A stretch of DNA of 64,000 nt from contig DXMY01000045.1 in assembly GCA_019413925.1 (NCBI GenBank), positions 62,001 to 126,000 of the forward strand, given 5' to 3'. The translations under genes were made by a program, and so were the position numbers. The notes beneath the pieces are model-generated. The model saw only the letters and a list, made by a program, of their open reading frames with translations, was not told the DNA's origin and made no database searches. Positions 45,512 through 54,540 of this stretch are shown one piece after another; within the stretch, counting starts at the first letter, position 1; each line of letters begins with the position of its first letter. The DNA comes from Collinsella sp. Lineage in GTDB: Bacteria; Actinomycetota; Coriobacteriia; Coriobacteriales; Coriobacteriaceae.

Positions 45512-47782
45512 ATGCGTAATTCTGTATCCGACGTCACCGACGCCGAGATTCTGGACGAGACCCGCGAGGCCATGACCCAGGCTGCCTTCGATGCTGCCGA
45601 TGAGGCCAATGCCGCCCAAGCCGTCGAGTCCGCTACCGAGAGCCTGCCCGCCTTTGACGAGCTGGGGCTTTCGGACGAGATGCTCCGTGCTATCGAGAAT
45701 CTGGGCTACACGGCGCCCACGCCCGTTCAGGCCGGCTCCATCCCCGTGGTGCTCGAGGGTCGCGACCTGCTTGCCGCCGCCCAGACCGGCACCGGCAAGA
45801 CGGCCGCCTTCTTGCTGCCGACCATGAACAACCTGGAGCACATCGCTCCTCCCAAACCCGTACGCGAGCGCGGCGGCCGCAACCGTCGTCGCGGCGCCAA
45901 GAAGCCCGAGGGCAACGGCCGCGGTCCCGTGATGCTCGTCATCACTCCCACGCGCGAGCTTGCCCAGCAGATCGACGAGGTCGCGAGCAAGATCGCCGAC
46001 GTCACCGGCCACGTTGCCGTGACCGTCGTGGGTGGCGTGAGCTACAAGCCGCAGACCGCTGCCCTCAAGTACGGCTGCGACATCCTGGTCGCAACGCCGG
46101 GCCGTCTGGTCGATCTGATCGAGCAGGGAGCCTGCCATCTGAACGAGGTCAAGGTGCTGGTGCTCGACGAGGCCGATCGCATGCTCGATATGGGCTTTTT
46201 GCCCGCCGTTCGCCGTATTGTGCGCGAGACGCCGGCCGAGCGACAGACGCTGCTGTTCTCGGCCACGCTCGACGAGGAGGCCGTGGGCGAGATCACCGAC
46301 CTGGTGAGCGACCCGGCCCGCGTGGAGATCGCGCCTGCCACGTCGACCGCCGACACTGTCGACCAGTTTGTGTTCCCGGTGTCCATCGAGGCCAAGAACA
46401 ACCTGCTGCCCGAGTTCCTCAAGAAGGAGGGCCCGGAGCGCACCATCGTCTTTATGCGCACCAAGCACCGCGCCGACAGCTGCTGCCGTCGCCTTGAGCG
46501 CAAGGGCATCAAGGCCGCCGCGATTCACGGCAACCGCAGCCAGGCCCAGCGCGAGCGCGCGCTTTCTGCCTTCCGCGACGGCACCGTCGACGTGCTGGTG
46601 GCAACCGATGTTCTCGCCCGCGGCATCGACATTAGCGACGTGCGCTACGTCGTGAACTTTGACGTGCCGGCCGAGCCGACCGACTATATCCACCGCATTG
46701 GCCGTACGGGCCGCGCCGGCGAGCTGGGCTGGGCCATTACGTTTGTGACCGAGCAGGACGTCGACGAGTTCTACGAGATTGAGAAGCTCATGGACAAGAC
46801 GGCCGATATTTACGAAGCGGGCGACCTGCACGTGGGTCCCAACCCGCCCGCCGTTGACCCCGAGCGCGATCCTGCCGCCTTTAAGGTGAAGAAGAAGACC
46901 AAGCGCGGCAAGTCCAAGAGCAAGAAGAAGCTTGAGCAGGCGCGTCGCGACGGCAAGCGCAACGGCGACGATTACGGCGATGTTGCCGGTCGTTCCAACC
47001 GCGGTCGCGACGAGCGCCGCGGCGACGGCGAGCGTCCGAGCCGTCCCAAGCGCGGCGGCAAGACCCGCGTGCGCGAGGGCGTTCAGGCTCGCGTAGACGA
47101 GGCTGTTGAGAGCGTGGCCCGCGAGGTAGCTGCCGAGGAGCGCGGCGGTGCCGCTGCCGTCGAGCAGGCCCCGCGCGGTAACCGTGCCGAGCGTCGTGCC
47201 AAGCAGTTCCAGGGCGAGGCGCATCGCCGCCGTCGCGAGGATGGGGATCGCGGTGGCCGTCGCCGTGTTGAGCGCGAGGACGAGGGCCGTGGTTCGCGCG
47301 GTGGCAAGCGTGGCGCGGGCGATCGCCGTCGTTCCGGTCGCGATGACGAGCGCGGTGGCCGTGATGGGCGTCGCGGCGGCGAAGGCCGTGGTTCGCGTGA
47401 CGAGCGTGGTACCCGCGGCGGCGAGTCCCGCGGCGGCAAGCGCTTTGACGAGCGCGGAGGCCGCGAGGGCGGCCGCGGTGGTGAGCGTCGCGAGGGCGCT
47501 CGTGGCAACGGTGGCCGCAGCGGCGCCGGTCGTTCGAATGAGTCGCGCGATCGTCGCGACCCGCGTGCCAGCCGCGATCGTCGCGATGACTGGCGCAACT
47601 ACGACGACACCCGCGAGGAGCGTCGCGGCGGCTATCGTGGCGGGCGTGGCGGCAACCAGGCCGGCTCCCGCGGCGGCCGTGCCGGCGGTCGCGATAATCG
47701 TGGCAGCTATGGCAACAGCCGTGGCGGCAAGCGCGGTGGCAGCTCCCGTCGCCCCGGCGACGGCGGCGGCAAGCGCAAATAA
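45512..47782 (+). CDS. deaD: DEAD-box RNA helicase with RGG-rich tail
   Basis: A 756-residue ATP-dependent RNA helicase. The core (about residues 35-430) has a Q motif, QTGTGKT (Walker A), PTRELAQQ, DEAD, SAT and HRIGRTGRAGE. Within the N-terminal core an Arg/Lys-rich insertion (RERGGRNRRRGAKK) follows motif I. The last 250 residues are extremely Arg/Gly-rich with many RGG repeats, likely disordered and RNA-binding. ATG at 45512 lies 10 nt after AAGGAAC. Likely role: RNA remodelling in ribosome assembly or cold adaptation (CsdA/DeaD-like). The long leader would fit cold-shock control (inference). Confidence 0.93.
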   Translation: MRNSVSDVTDAEILDETREAMTQAAFDAADEANAAQAVESATESLPAFDELGLSDEMLRAIENLGYTAPTPVQAGSIPVVLEGRDLLAAAQTGTGKTAAFLLPTMNNLEHIAPPKPVRERGGRNRRRGAKKPEGNGRGPVMLVITPTRELAQQIDEVASKIADVTGHVAVTVVGGVSYKPQTAALKYGCDILVATPGRLVDLIEQGACHLNEVKVLVLDEADRMLDMGFLPAVRRIVRETPAERQTLLFSATLDEEAVGEITDLVSDPARVEIAPATSTADTVDQFVFPVSIEAKNNLLPEFLKKEGPERTIVFMRTKHRADSCCRRLERKGIKAAAIHGNRSQAQRERALSAFRDGTVDVLVATDVLARGIDISDVRYVVNFDVPAEPTDYIHRIGRTGRAGELGWAITFVTEQDVDEFYEIEKLMDKTADIYEAGDLHVGPNPPAVDPERDPAAFKVKKKTKRGKSKSKKKLEQARRDGKRNGDDYGDVAGRSNRGRDERRGDGERPSRPKRGGKTRVREGVQARVDEAVESVAREVAAEERGGAAAVEQAPRGNRAERRAKQFQGEAHRRRREDGDRGGRRRVEREDEGRGSRGGKRGAGDRRRSGRDDERGGRDGRRGGEGRGSRDERGTRGGESRGGKRFDERGGREGGRGGERREGARGNGGRSGAGRSNESRDRRDPRASRDRRDDWRNYDDTREERRGGYRGGRGGNQAGSRGGRAGGRDNRGSYGNSRGGKRGGSSRRPGDGGGKRK

Positions 47783-47816
47783 CATACGCATCGCCCGCTA
47801 GAGCGAGGTGAACCAA

Positions 47817-47849
47817 GGGCCCCGAGCAACTACGTTCGGGGCCCTTTTT
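47817..47849 (+). terminator. deaD terminator
   Basis: GGGCCCCGA, loop, TCGGGGCCC, then TTTTT. Confidence 0.9.
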
Positions 47850-47958
47850 GTTTGCCGTATCCGATCGCTAGTTCAAATGTGATTTCCTCGGGAATGCATT
47901 TAGAGGATGCCGTGGGCCTGTTTCCTGCCATGCAGCAATGGGTCCTATGGGGTGCGCC

Positions 47959-48192
47959 GTGCATTTTTTGGAGTATTCTGCAGTTCGAGCTGTCTGCATA
48001 TGATTCGACGTCGCCAACGGTGGCCTTCGGATATCCCTAGCGAGCGTTCCGAGTCAGATTTCGCCGTTTTCCGGAGCAGGGGGCGCGTCATTCTCGCCAT
48101 GTCGGGACTTAGAATGATACGGCGCCCTACAGTTTTGCCCACCCGCGGCGGTGCTGGCGCGGTCACGTTGCAGAATACTCCGTTTTTTGCAC
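47959..48192. repeat. Element E1: 234-bp element with complementary ends
   Basis: Ends GTGCA..GGAGTATTCTGCA (47959-47982) and TGCAGAATACTCC..TGCAC (48169-48192). A T-run sits at the same offset in both arms. Its partner at 54308-54540 has the same layout and length. Open frames inside it lack ribosome sites. The flanks 47850-47958 and 48193-48409 show no gene. Confidence 0.7.
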
Positions 48193-48409
48193 GGGCCAGG
48201 ATGGGGTACCTCAGGAGAACGCGGCGGTATCCCGTAAATATATACAATCTGTACCGTAATTTATACAAAACGAAGAGGCAGACAGCGTAGGGTGGGTGCA
48301 TTGGGGTGCCTGGCGCACCAAAACGGGGAGCTCCCCCCATGCGCCGTATACTCTGTCTGAATGTGAAAACGGCTTGACGCGTTGCCAGGCGTAGGGAGAG
48401 GGTGCCTCG

Positions 48410-49171
48410 ATGAGCGTATTCGAAATTGTGTTTAGTCCGACGGGTGGAACGCGGAAGGTGTCTGGCCTTGTGGCCGGGGCGCTGGACAATAATACCGTTA
48501 CCGTCGATCTGACCGATAGCGGGCTAGATCTCAGCGCTGTCTCGATGGCTGAGGACGACGTGGCCGTAATCTCTGTGCCGGCGTATGCCGGTAGAATCCC
48601 GGCTGTGGTGGCTGACCGGTTGGGCATGGTGCGCGGCAACGGGGCTCGGGCTGTTTTGGTTTGTGTATACGGAAACCGCGCGTTTGAGGACACGCTCGTA
48701 GAGCTGGAGGACGTTGCGAAGCGCGCCGGATTTAGGGTGGTTGCAGCTGTTTCTGCTATTGCTGAGCATTCCGCTGCTCGTCAGTTTGCTGCTGGGAGAC
48801 CGGATGCGCAGGATGCGGCGCAGCTCGCAGAGTTTGCGCAGCAAATTCAGCAAAAGCTGTTGGCTGAGGATGCGTCCGAGCCCTCTATCCCCGGCAATCG
48901 TCCTTATAAACAAGCTGGAGGTCGCCGTATGGCACCCGAGGCAACAGAGGAATGCGTCTCCTGCAGTGCATGCGCCGCGGCGTGTCCCGTTTGTGCTATC
49001 GACAAGGGCGACCCCAAGCGAGCAGCTGACGAGGCGTGCATCTCCTGCATGCGCTGCATCGCCGTATGCCCGCGAGGCGCTCGCAAGCTTGATCCCAACA
49101 AGCTATCCGCTGTTTCCCAGATGCTGAGCAAGGCTTGCGTCGTGCGGAAGGAATGCGAGCTCTTTGTCTAG
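48410..49171 (+). CDS. Flavodoxin-like / 2x[4Fe-4S] ferredoxin protein (EFR1-type)
   Basis: A 253-residue electron-transfer protein. Residues 1-150 are flavodoxin-like, with an FMN phosphate loop FSPTGGTRKV and aromatic VPAYAGR. The C-terminus has two 4Fe-4S clusters: CVSCSACAAACPVC and CISCMRCIAVCPRGA. Domain order matches EFR1-type ferrodoxins of anaerobes. Partner unknown. ATG follows GGAGAGGGTGCCTCG. It appears monocistronic; no terminator but a CCTGTCCC-family element follows. Confidence 0.9.
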   Translation: MSVFEIVFSPTGGTRKVSGLVAGALDNNTVTVDLTDSGLDLSAVSMAEDDVAVISVPAYAGRIPAVVADRLGMVRGNGARAVLVCVYGNRAFEDTLVELEDVAKRAGFRVVAAVSAIAEHSAARQFAAGRPDAQDAAQLAEFAQQIQQKLLAEDASEPSIPGNRPYKQAGGRRMAPEATEECVSCSACAAACPVCAIDKGDPKRAADEACISCMRCIAVCPRGARKLDPNKLSAVSQMLSKACVVRKECELFV

Positions 49172-49182
49172 CGCATACGAAA

Positions 49183-49248
49183 TTGGTGCAATGGGGCCAG
49201 GTTAATCTGCACCAACCTGGTGCAAACAAACCTGTCCCCAATGCACCA
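49183..49248. repeat. CCTGTCCC-family element
   Basis: TTGGTGCAATGGGGCCAGGTT (49183 on) pairs with AACCTGTCCCCAATGCACC (ending 49247) with two mismatches. The middle holds CTGCACCAACCTGGTGCAAAC. Convergent gene ends are not involved; it sits 12 bp after the EFR1-type gene. Confidence 0.65.
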
Positions 49249-49349
49249 GAGTGAGGAGCGCCCCTGGGTGCCGGCAGAAAAGGAACGTCCCTAAGTGCCG
49301 CTTAAATACCGTTTATCGAAGAAAAAATACCGCTCACCGGTCATAATGA

Positions 49350-49377
49350 TTGTTCTGGCTTTGGGCTTGTCTACAAT
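49350..49377 (+). promoter_or_regulatory. Promoter of the alpha-glucoside PTS operon
   Basis: -35 TTGTTC (49350-49355), 16-bp spacer, -10 TACAAT (49372-49377), 26 bp before the antiterminator site. Confidence 0.6.
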
Positions 49378-49402
49378 AGCTCCCGTAAAAAGAAATGCGG
49401 AA

Positions 49403-49434
49403 GGTTACCGAGTCCCTCGGACGTGGGCCTAACC
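49403..49434 (+). promoter_or_regulatory. Candidate RAT antiterminator site for the BglG-type protein
   Basis: Outer GGTTA/TAACC and inner CCGAG/CTCGG give the two-stem shape of a ribonucleic antiterminator. Its last four bases AACC can pair instead with GGTT at 49482-49485, overlapping the downstream terminator as in bgl/lic systems. Confidence 0.6.
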
Positions 49435-49446
49435 AAAGTCTTTGAA

Positions 49447-49482
49447 CGGATGTGTCTCTATGGACGCATTCGCTTGATTTTG
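49447..49482 (+). terminator. Leader terminator of the PTS operon
   Basis: CGGATGTGTC, loop TCTATG, GACGCATTCG (two G-U pairs), then CTTGATTTT. It ends 33 nt before the first gene. Confidence 0.65.
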
Positions 49483-49514
49483 GTTGGGCTATATTTATGA
49501 AGGGACATGCCACC

Positions 49515-50027
49515 ATGGGTTTCTTTTCTCGCCTGATGGGCGGTTCGGATGAGCAGAAGACTGCATCTTCCGAGTTCGAAATCCTCGCTCCCGTTTCCGG
49601 CGAGCTTGTTCATCTGGAAAAAACCAATGACCCCGCTTTTAGCAGCCGCGCCGTGGGCGATGGCGTTGCCGTGGTTCCCCAAGAGGGAACGGTGTGCGCT
49701 CCTGTTTCCGGCACCGTCGCGGCGTTGTTTCCGACTGAGCACGCGCTGGGCATCATGTCCGACGACAGCTCTGCTCAGGTGATGCTGCATATCGGAACCG
49801 ACACTGTTAAACTTGAGGGCAAGGGCTTCCATGCGCTTGTTGCTCAGGGTGACCATGTCGACGCGGGCCAGCCCCTCGTCGAGGTCGATTTCGACGCGGT
49901 CCGCGCCGCCGGCTTCGATCCCACGGTCTTCGTTATCGTGTGCGAGCGTTCGGAGAACTCGACTCTTCGTGAGCACGCTTCCGGTCCTGTTGCTGTTAAA
50001 GAGCCTGTCGTCTGGCTTTCCGAGTAA
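49515..50027 (+). CDS. PTS EIIA, glucose (Crr) type
   Basis: A 170-residue EIIA-Glc family phosphocarrier. Active His92 in MLHIGTDTV and supporting His76 (TEHALGI); the APVSGELVHLEKTNDPAF start is typical. It passes phosphate from HPr to EIIB domains. Because the MurNAc and beta-glucoside EIIBC proteins in this window lack EIIA, it may serve them too (inference). Start at 49515 (MGFFSRL) is supported by GAAGGGACATG; an upstream ATG at 49497 has none. First gene of the operon, behind a RAT site and terminator. Confidence 0.93.
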   Translation: MGFFSRLMGGSDEQKTASSEFEILAPVSGELVHLEKTNDPAFSSRAVGDGVAVVPQEGTVCAPVSGTVAALFPTEHALGIMSDDSSAQVMLHIGTDTVKLEGKGFHALVAQGDHVDAGQPLVEVDFDAVRAAGFDPTVFVIVCERSENSTLREHASGPVAVKEPVVWLSE

Positions 50028-50045
50028 ATTCTTGTGGTGGGTACC

Positions 50046-50900
50046 GTGGTTATCAAGCGAGTTTTCAACAATAACGTCGCAATGGTCACTTCGGACGATG
50101 GCTCCGAGCTCATCGTCATCGGCCGAGGCCTCTGCTTTGGCCGCCATGCCGGCGACGCTATCGATGAGGCATCGGGCGAAAAGACCTATGCGCTGCAGGA
50201 GGGCACTTCTCAGGATTCGCGCACGATTGACCGCTTGGCACATCTTTTGGAGTCCATCCCCACCGTCAACCTCGTGATTTCCGAGGACATCGTTCAGATG
50301 CTTCGTCGAGAGCTCAATGTCGATATCAACGACAAGATTCTCATTGCTCTTGCAGACCATATCAGCCTTGCTTTGGAGCGTGAGCGCAAGGGCGTCTCCT
50401 GTGAGAATCCGTTGCTGCTCGAGATCCAGCAGTTCTATCGCAAGGAGTATGCGCTTGCGGGCCGTGCGCTGCAGATTATCAAGGAGTATATGGGCTTCCA
50501 GATGAGCGAAGAAGAGCAGGGTTTTATCACGCTGCATATCGTCAACGCCACCATGCCGCAACGCTCCGACCGTCTTATCATCTCGGTCCAGCTTGTTCGC
50601 GACGTGCTCGCGATTGTTTCCGAGCGCTATGCCACGACCCTCGATGACACCTCGCTGCCTTATGAACGCTTCGTTCGTCACCTGCAGTTTTTCGCACAGC
50701 GGGCGCTCGATCCTGCGGCCGGGCAAATCAATGGCGACGCGCTGTTCCGAATCGATGAAACGGCGTATCCGTGCGCATTCTCGTGCGCGGAGTCAATTGC
50801 CGACCACTTAGCGTCTACCTATAACGTTGTCGTTACCGATGCCGAGAAGAGCTATCTCGCGTATCACATTGTTAACCTGCTTGGAGAACCTGGTCTCTAG
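50046..50900 (+). CDS. BglG/LicT family transcriptional antiterminator
   Basis: About 285 residues: RNA-binding CAT domain (1-58, VIKRVFNNNVAMV, GRGLCFGRHAGD), then PRD1 (about 65-170, with HIS..H) and PRD2 (175-280) whose histidines are phosphorylated by the PTS. It would bind the RAT site at 49403 and block the leader terminator when the sugar is present. GTG 50046 aligns with the family start; GTGs at 50034 and 50037 are alternatives. Located between EIIA and the EIICB gene it likely controls. Confidence 0.9.
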   Translation: MVIKRVFNNNVAMVTSDDGSELIVIGRGLCFGRHAGDAIDEASGEKTYALQEGTSQDSRTIDRLAHLLESIPTVNLVISEDIVQMLRRELNVDINDKILIALADHISLALERERKGVSCENPLLLEIQQFYRKEYALAGRALQIIKEYMGFQMSEEEQGFITLHIVNATMPQRSDRLIISVQLVRDVLAIVSERYATTLDDTSLPYERFVRHLQFFAQRALDPAAGQINGDALFRIDETAYPCAFSCAESIADHLASTYNVVVTDAEKSYLAYHIVNLLGEPGL

Positions 50901-50999
50901 GCATAACGTGCCCACACATCGATTGATATAAGGCAGGGCTTATGGCCTTGTCCAGGGCACATCTGTCTCAATTTGCGGAAAAGGAAGGGGAGTACCGCT

Positions 51000-52616
51000 A
51001 TGACCGCAAAAAAGAAGTTCAATTTCAAAGCGCCGTTGGAGGTGTTCGCGAAGTCAATCGTTCAGCCGATGATGTATCTCTCGGTTGCCGGCATTCTGCT
51101 CATCGTGGGCATTATTCTGACCAACAAGACCATCTGCGCCGTGATCCCTGTGCTGGGCTCCGGTCCGTTCCAGCTTGTGGGCGCCGTTGTCTATCAGTCG
51201 CTGATGTTTATCATCAACAACCTCTCGATTCTGTTCTGCGTGGGCATCGCCGGCGCCATGGCAAAGAAGAACAAGGGCCATGCTTCGCTGATCGCCCTGA
51301 TGTCGTTCTTCCTGTTCCTGCAGGCTAACAACATCGTGCTCAACGCCACCGGCTCTCTTGCCGAAGCGAGCGGCATGCTCGGTCTTACCGGAACCGGCCA
51401 GAGCACCGTTATGGGCATTCAGGTGCTCGATACCGGCGTGTTTGGCGGCATCATTCTTGGTTGCATCACCGGTGCCGTGTTCAACAAGTACTCGAACAAG
51501 CAGTTCCCCATTGCCCTTTCGATGTTCTCGGGCGTTCGCTTCCCGTTCCTGATCATGATCATCATTTCCTGGATCATGGGTGCTGGCTTCTGCATCGTTT
51601 GGCCTCCGGTTCAGGGTGCCATCTCCTCCGTTGCCGGCATCATTAAGGAGTCGGGCAACATCGGTCTGTTTATCTACGGCATGCTCAACAAGCTGCTCGT
51701 TCCTACCGGTCTGCATCACCTCATCTACACCCCGTTCCAGTTCTCCGATGTGGGCGGCACCCTGACGCTGGGTGATCAGGTTATCGCCGGCGCCTATCCC
51801 ATCCGTGTTGCCGAGATGGCAATGACGGGCCAGCCCTTCTCCGATAGCACCTACTTCAACAGCTACACCTTCAACAACCTGTGGCCCTACATCGGTATCG
51901 GTCTCGCCTTTATCTTCACCGCTTACAAGGGGAACAAGGATAAGACCAAGGCCGTTATCATCCCGCTGATCATCACCGCCGTGCTCTCCTGTGTCACCGA
52001 GCCCATGGACTTCCTCTTTGTCTTTGCCGCTCCCGTGCTCTTTGTTGTTCACTCGGTTCTTTCCGGTATCTTCCTGGTCCTGCTCAAGGTCCTCTCCGTG
52101 CCCGCTTCGACTGCAGGCGGCATCATCAACATCGTGGTTTCCAACCTGGTCCTTGGTGTCGATAAGACCAACTGGCCGATGATGCTCGTGCTCGGAGTCG
52201 TCAACGCCGCTCTATACTTCTTCCTCTTCACCTTCCTTATTAAGAGGCTCAACCTCCACACGCCTGGCCGCGAGGAGGAGCCCGAGCTCGCCGAGTCCGT
52301 TGCCGAGGGCGAGGCCGCCGCGTCTGTCGCGGTGAAGCAGGGCGCTGTTGCCGCAGCTCCCGCAGAGGGCGTCGATGCAGGTATTGCCGACCTGGTCGCA
52401 GGTCTTGGCGGCAAGGACAACATCGAGGAGCTCGAGAACTGCTTTACACGTCTTCGCGTGAACGTTAAGAACCCGGACCTCATCGATGAGAACCTCATCA
52501 ACCATGTGCCCAACAGCGGCATCAACCGTAACGGCAACAATATCCAGATCATCTTTGGCATGAAGGTCGCCGAGATGCGCGACAAGGTCGAAAACGCAAT
52601 TGAGAAGGAGCAGTAA
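51000..52616 (+). CDS. Alpha-glucoside-type PTS transporter, EIICB
   Basis: A 538-residue PTS permease with EIIC first (about 1-425, ten helices, GLHHLIYTPFQFSDVGG, TEPMDFLF loop) and EIIB at the C-terminus, phosphorylation Cys481 (ENCFTRLRV). A charged Ala/Glu linker joins them. The order IICB and the neighbouring GH4 6-phospho-alpha-glucosidase point to maltose or other alpha-glucosides, as in Fusobacterium malB-malH. ATG follows GAAGGGGAGTACCGCT. Confidence 0.9.
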   Translation: MTAKKKFNFKAPLEVFAKSIVQPMMYLSVAGILLIVGIILTNKTICAVIPVLGSGPFQLVGAVVYQSLMFIINNLSILFCVGIAGAMAKKNKGHASLIALMSFFLFLQANNIVLNATGSLAEASGMLGLTGTGQSTVMGIQVLDTGVFGGIILGCITGAVFNKYSNKQFPIALSMFSGVRFPFLIMIIISWIMGAGFCIVWPPVQGAISSVAGIIKESGNIGLFIYGMLNKLLVPTGLHHLIYTPFQFSDVGGTLTLGDQVIAGAYPIRVAEMAMTGQPFSDSTYFNSYTFNNLWPYIGIGLAFIFTAYKGNKDKTKAVIIPLIITAVLSCVTEPMDFLFVFAAPVLFVVHSVLSGIFLVLLKVLSVPASTAGGIINIVVSNLVLGVDKTNWPMMLVLGVVNAALYFFLFTFLIKRLNLHTPGREEEPELAESVAEGEAAASVAVKQGAVAAAPAEGVDAGIADLVAGLGGKDNIEELENCFTRLRVNVKNPDLIDENLINHVPNSGINRNGNNIQIIFGMKVAEMRDKVENAIEKEQ

Positions 52617-52619
52617 ACA

Positions 52620-54002
52620 ATGATCATTACTCTGTGTGGTGGCGGATCCACCTTTACCCCCGGCATCGTCAAGTCCATCGCTCTGCGCAAGGACGAGCTC
52701 GACGTTGACGAGATTCGTCTGTACGACATCAACGAGGAGCGCCAGCGCAAGATCGGCGTGCTCGTGGACTGGATTCTGCACGAGGACCTCGGCCTGGACA
52801 TCAAGCTCACGGTGACCACCGACAAGAAGACGGCTTTTACCGACGCGAGCTTCGTGTTTGCCCAGATGCGCGTGGGCGGCTACGCCATGCGCGAGCAGGA
52901 CGAGAAGATTCCGCTGCGTCACGGCTGCGTGGGCCAGGAGACTTGCGGTTGCGGCGGCCTTGCCTACGGCATGCGCACCATCTTCCCCATGGTCGAGCTG
53001 ATCGACGACGTTGAGAAGTACGCCAAGAAGGACTACTGGATTCTCAACTACTCCAACCCTGCTGCCATCGTGTCCGAGGGCTGCCGCGTGCTGCGTCCCA
53101 ACGCTCGCATCATCAACATCTGCGACATGCCGATCGCGATCATCGACGTGGTTTGCGCCGCACTCGATATCGACAAGAAGGATGTCGAGTACGATTACTT
53201 TGGCCTCAACCACTTTGGTTGGTTCACCTCGATTCGCCACAAGGGCGAGGAGGTGCTCCCGCAGCTGCGCGAGTACATCAAGGAGCATGAGATTCTGCTG
53301 CCCGACTCCTACCTCAAGGGCATGGGCTCGCTCATGGCAAAGAAGCCCGAGGAGGCCACTGACGAGCACCCCGAGCAGAACCGCCACACCAAGGGCAGCT
53401 GGTACTACGTCTGGAAGGGCGAGTACGAGATCATGGAGTGCTTCCCGGAGTACCTGCCCAACACGTATCTGAACTACTACCTGCAGCAGAAGGAGTTCGT
53501 CGAGCATTCCAACCCCGAGCGCACCCGTGCTAACGAGGTTGAGGAGACGCGTGAGAAGAACCTCTTCGACGGCATCGACCACTACGAGAAGACGGGCGAG
53601 ATCGACGAGAGCACGTTCTATGCGGGCAGCCACGGCGACTGGATTGCCGATCTGGCTATCGCTCTGAAGAACGACACCAAGCAGCGCTTCCTGGTCATTT
53701 GCGAGAACAAGGGCGCTATCCCCAACATGCCCTACGACGCTATGGTCGAGCTGCCTGCCTACATTGGCAAGAATGGCCCCGAGGTCATCAGCCGCGACAA
53801 CATTCCTCTGTTCCAGCAGGGCCTCATGATGCAGCAGCTGAACTCCGAGAAGCTCGTGGTCGAGGCTACGATCGAGGGTTCTTACGAGAAGGCGCTCAAG
53901 GCCTTTACGCTGAACAAGACCGTGCCTTCGATGAAGGTCGCCAAGGAGGTTCTCGACGACATGATCGAGGCCAACAAGGGCTACTGGCCCGAGCTTAGCT
54001 AG
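52620..54002 (+). CDS. 6-phospho-alpha-glucosidase, GH4
   Basis: NAD+- and Mn2+-dependent family 4 glycosidase, 460 residues, which hydrolyses 6-phosphomaltose and related phosphates. N-terminal Rossmann start LCGGGSTFTPGI, metal/active-site Cys168 in CDMP (alpha-type; beta-type enzymes have CNVP or CNIP here) and GLNHFGWF with the conserved His. Three bases separate it from the EIICB stop, AAGGAGCAGTAAACA being the ribosome region, so they are coupled. Last gene of the operon. Confidence 0.94.
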   Translation: MIITLCGGGSTFTPGIVKSIALRKDELDVDEIRLYDINEERQRKIGVLVDWILHEDLGLDIKLTVTTDKKTAFTDASFVFAQMRVGGYAMREQDEKIPLRHGCVGQETCGCGGLAYGMRTIFPMVELIDDVEKYAKKDYWILNYSNPAAIVSEGCRVLRPNARIINICDMPIAIIDVVCAALDIDKKDVEYDYFGLNHFGWFTSIRHKGEEVLPQLREYIKEHEILLPDSYLKGMGSLMAKKPEEATDEHPEQNRHTKGSWYYVWKGEYEIMECFPEYLPNTYLNYYLQQKEFVEHSNPERTRANEVEETREKNLFDGIDHYEKTGEIDESTFYAGSHGDWIADLAIALKNDTKQRFLVICENKGAIPNMPYDAMVELPAYIGKNGPEVISRDNIPLFQQGLMMQQLNSEKLVVEATIEGSYEKALKAFTLNKTVPSMKVAKEVLDDMIEANKGYWPELS

Positions 54003-54050
54003 AGCTAGAAGGCCGCTGGCGCAAAAGAGTCACTGACGGCACAATTTGAA

Positions 54051-54096
54051 CAATGCCCCGTTCGCGTATTTGCGTGGACGGGGCATTGCCGTTTTG
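54051..54096 (+). terminator. Terminator of the alpha-glucoside operon
   Basis: CAATGCCCCGTTCGCG (54051-54066), loop, CGTGGACGGGGCATTG (54073-54088), then CCGTTTTG. Confidence 0.85.
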
Positions 54097-54242
54097 CGCA
54101 AAGGGTTGATATGGGGGATGGGCTATCCGACATCGGCGCAGGGCATGAGGTTTTCTGCTGACGCGCGGTGGCTGAAGTGCCCGGGTGGACACGTCTGGGA
54201 TTCCGTCCCACTGCTTGGCGTCCTTGCCGCCATCTGGCTCCC

Positions 54243-54276
54243 ACGTTCGCATACTTTTGGATGCGAGCGTGTTTTT
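54243..54276 (+). terminator. Second terminator-like hairpin, no gene before it
   Basis: ACGTTCGCAT, loop ACTTTTGG, ATGCGAGCGT, then GTTTTT. The 146 bp between it and the operon terminator hold no ORF with a ribosome site; a small RNA could end here. Confidence 0.5.
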
Positions 54277-54307
54277 AACGGCACGCACGGGTCCCCCGGG
54301 GCGCGCC

Positions 54308-54540
54308 GTGCATTTTCGGGAGTTTTCAGCAAGCCGGGGTGGCTGCATACGCGCCGGAAGCGTCTATTCGATCTCGCGGGATCCCCCGACGGGCAACTTG
54401 GGCTGGCGGACGGGGTCCGCCGCTGCGATAGCGCACGTTTCGCGTCGCGCCGTGCCCCAAAACGACGCCGATCGCGCGGCATTCACGATTCGCGGCGCCG
54501 CCGGCGGGGGCCGCGATGCTGAAAACTCCGGTTTTTGCAC
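54308..54540. repeat. Element E2: 233-bp partner of E1
   Basis: Ends GTGCA..GGAGTTTTCAGCA (54308-54331) and TGCTGAAAACTCC..TGCAC (54517-54540). Compared with E1, two stem positions differ on both arms in a compensatory way. Interiors have diverged. No supported ORF inside. Confidence 0.7.

Noticed and set aside
45446..47791. 781-codon open frame opposite deaD
   Set aside because: Ala/Thr-rich shadow of the Arg/Gly-rich tail of the helicase.
47907..48340. Open frames on both strands within element E1
   Set aside because: No ribosome site, and the frames follow the inverted ends of the element; the E2 counterpart has only partly similar frames.
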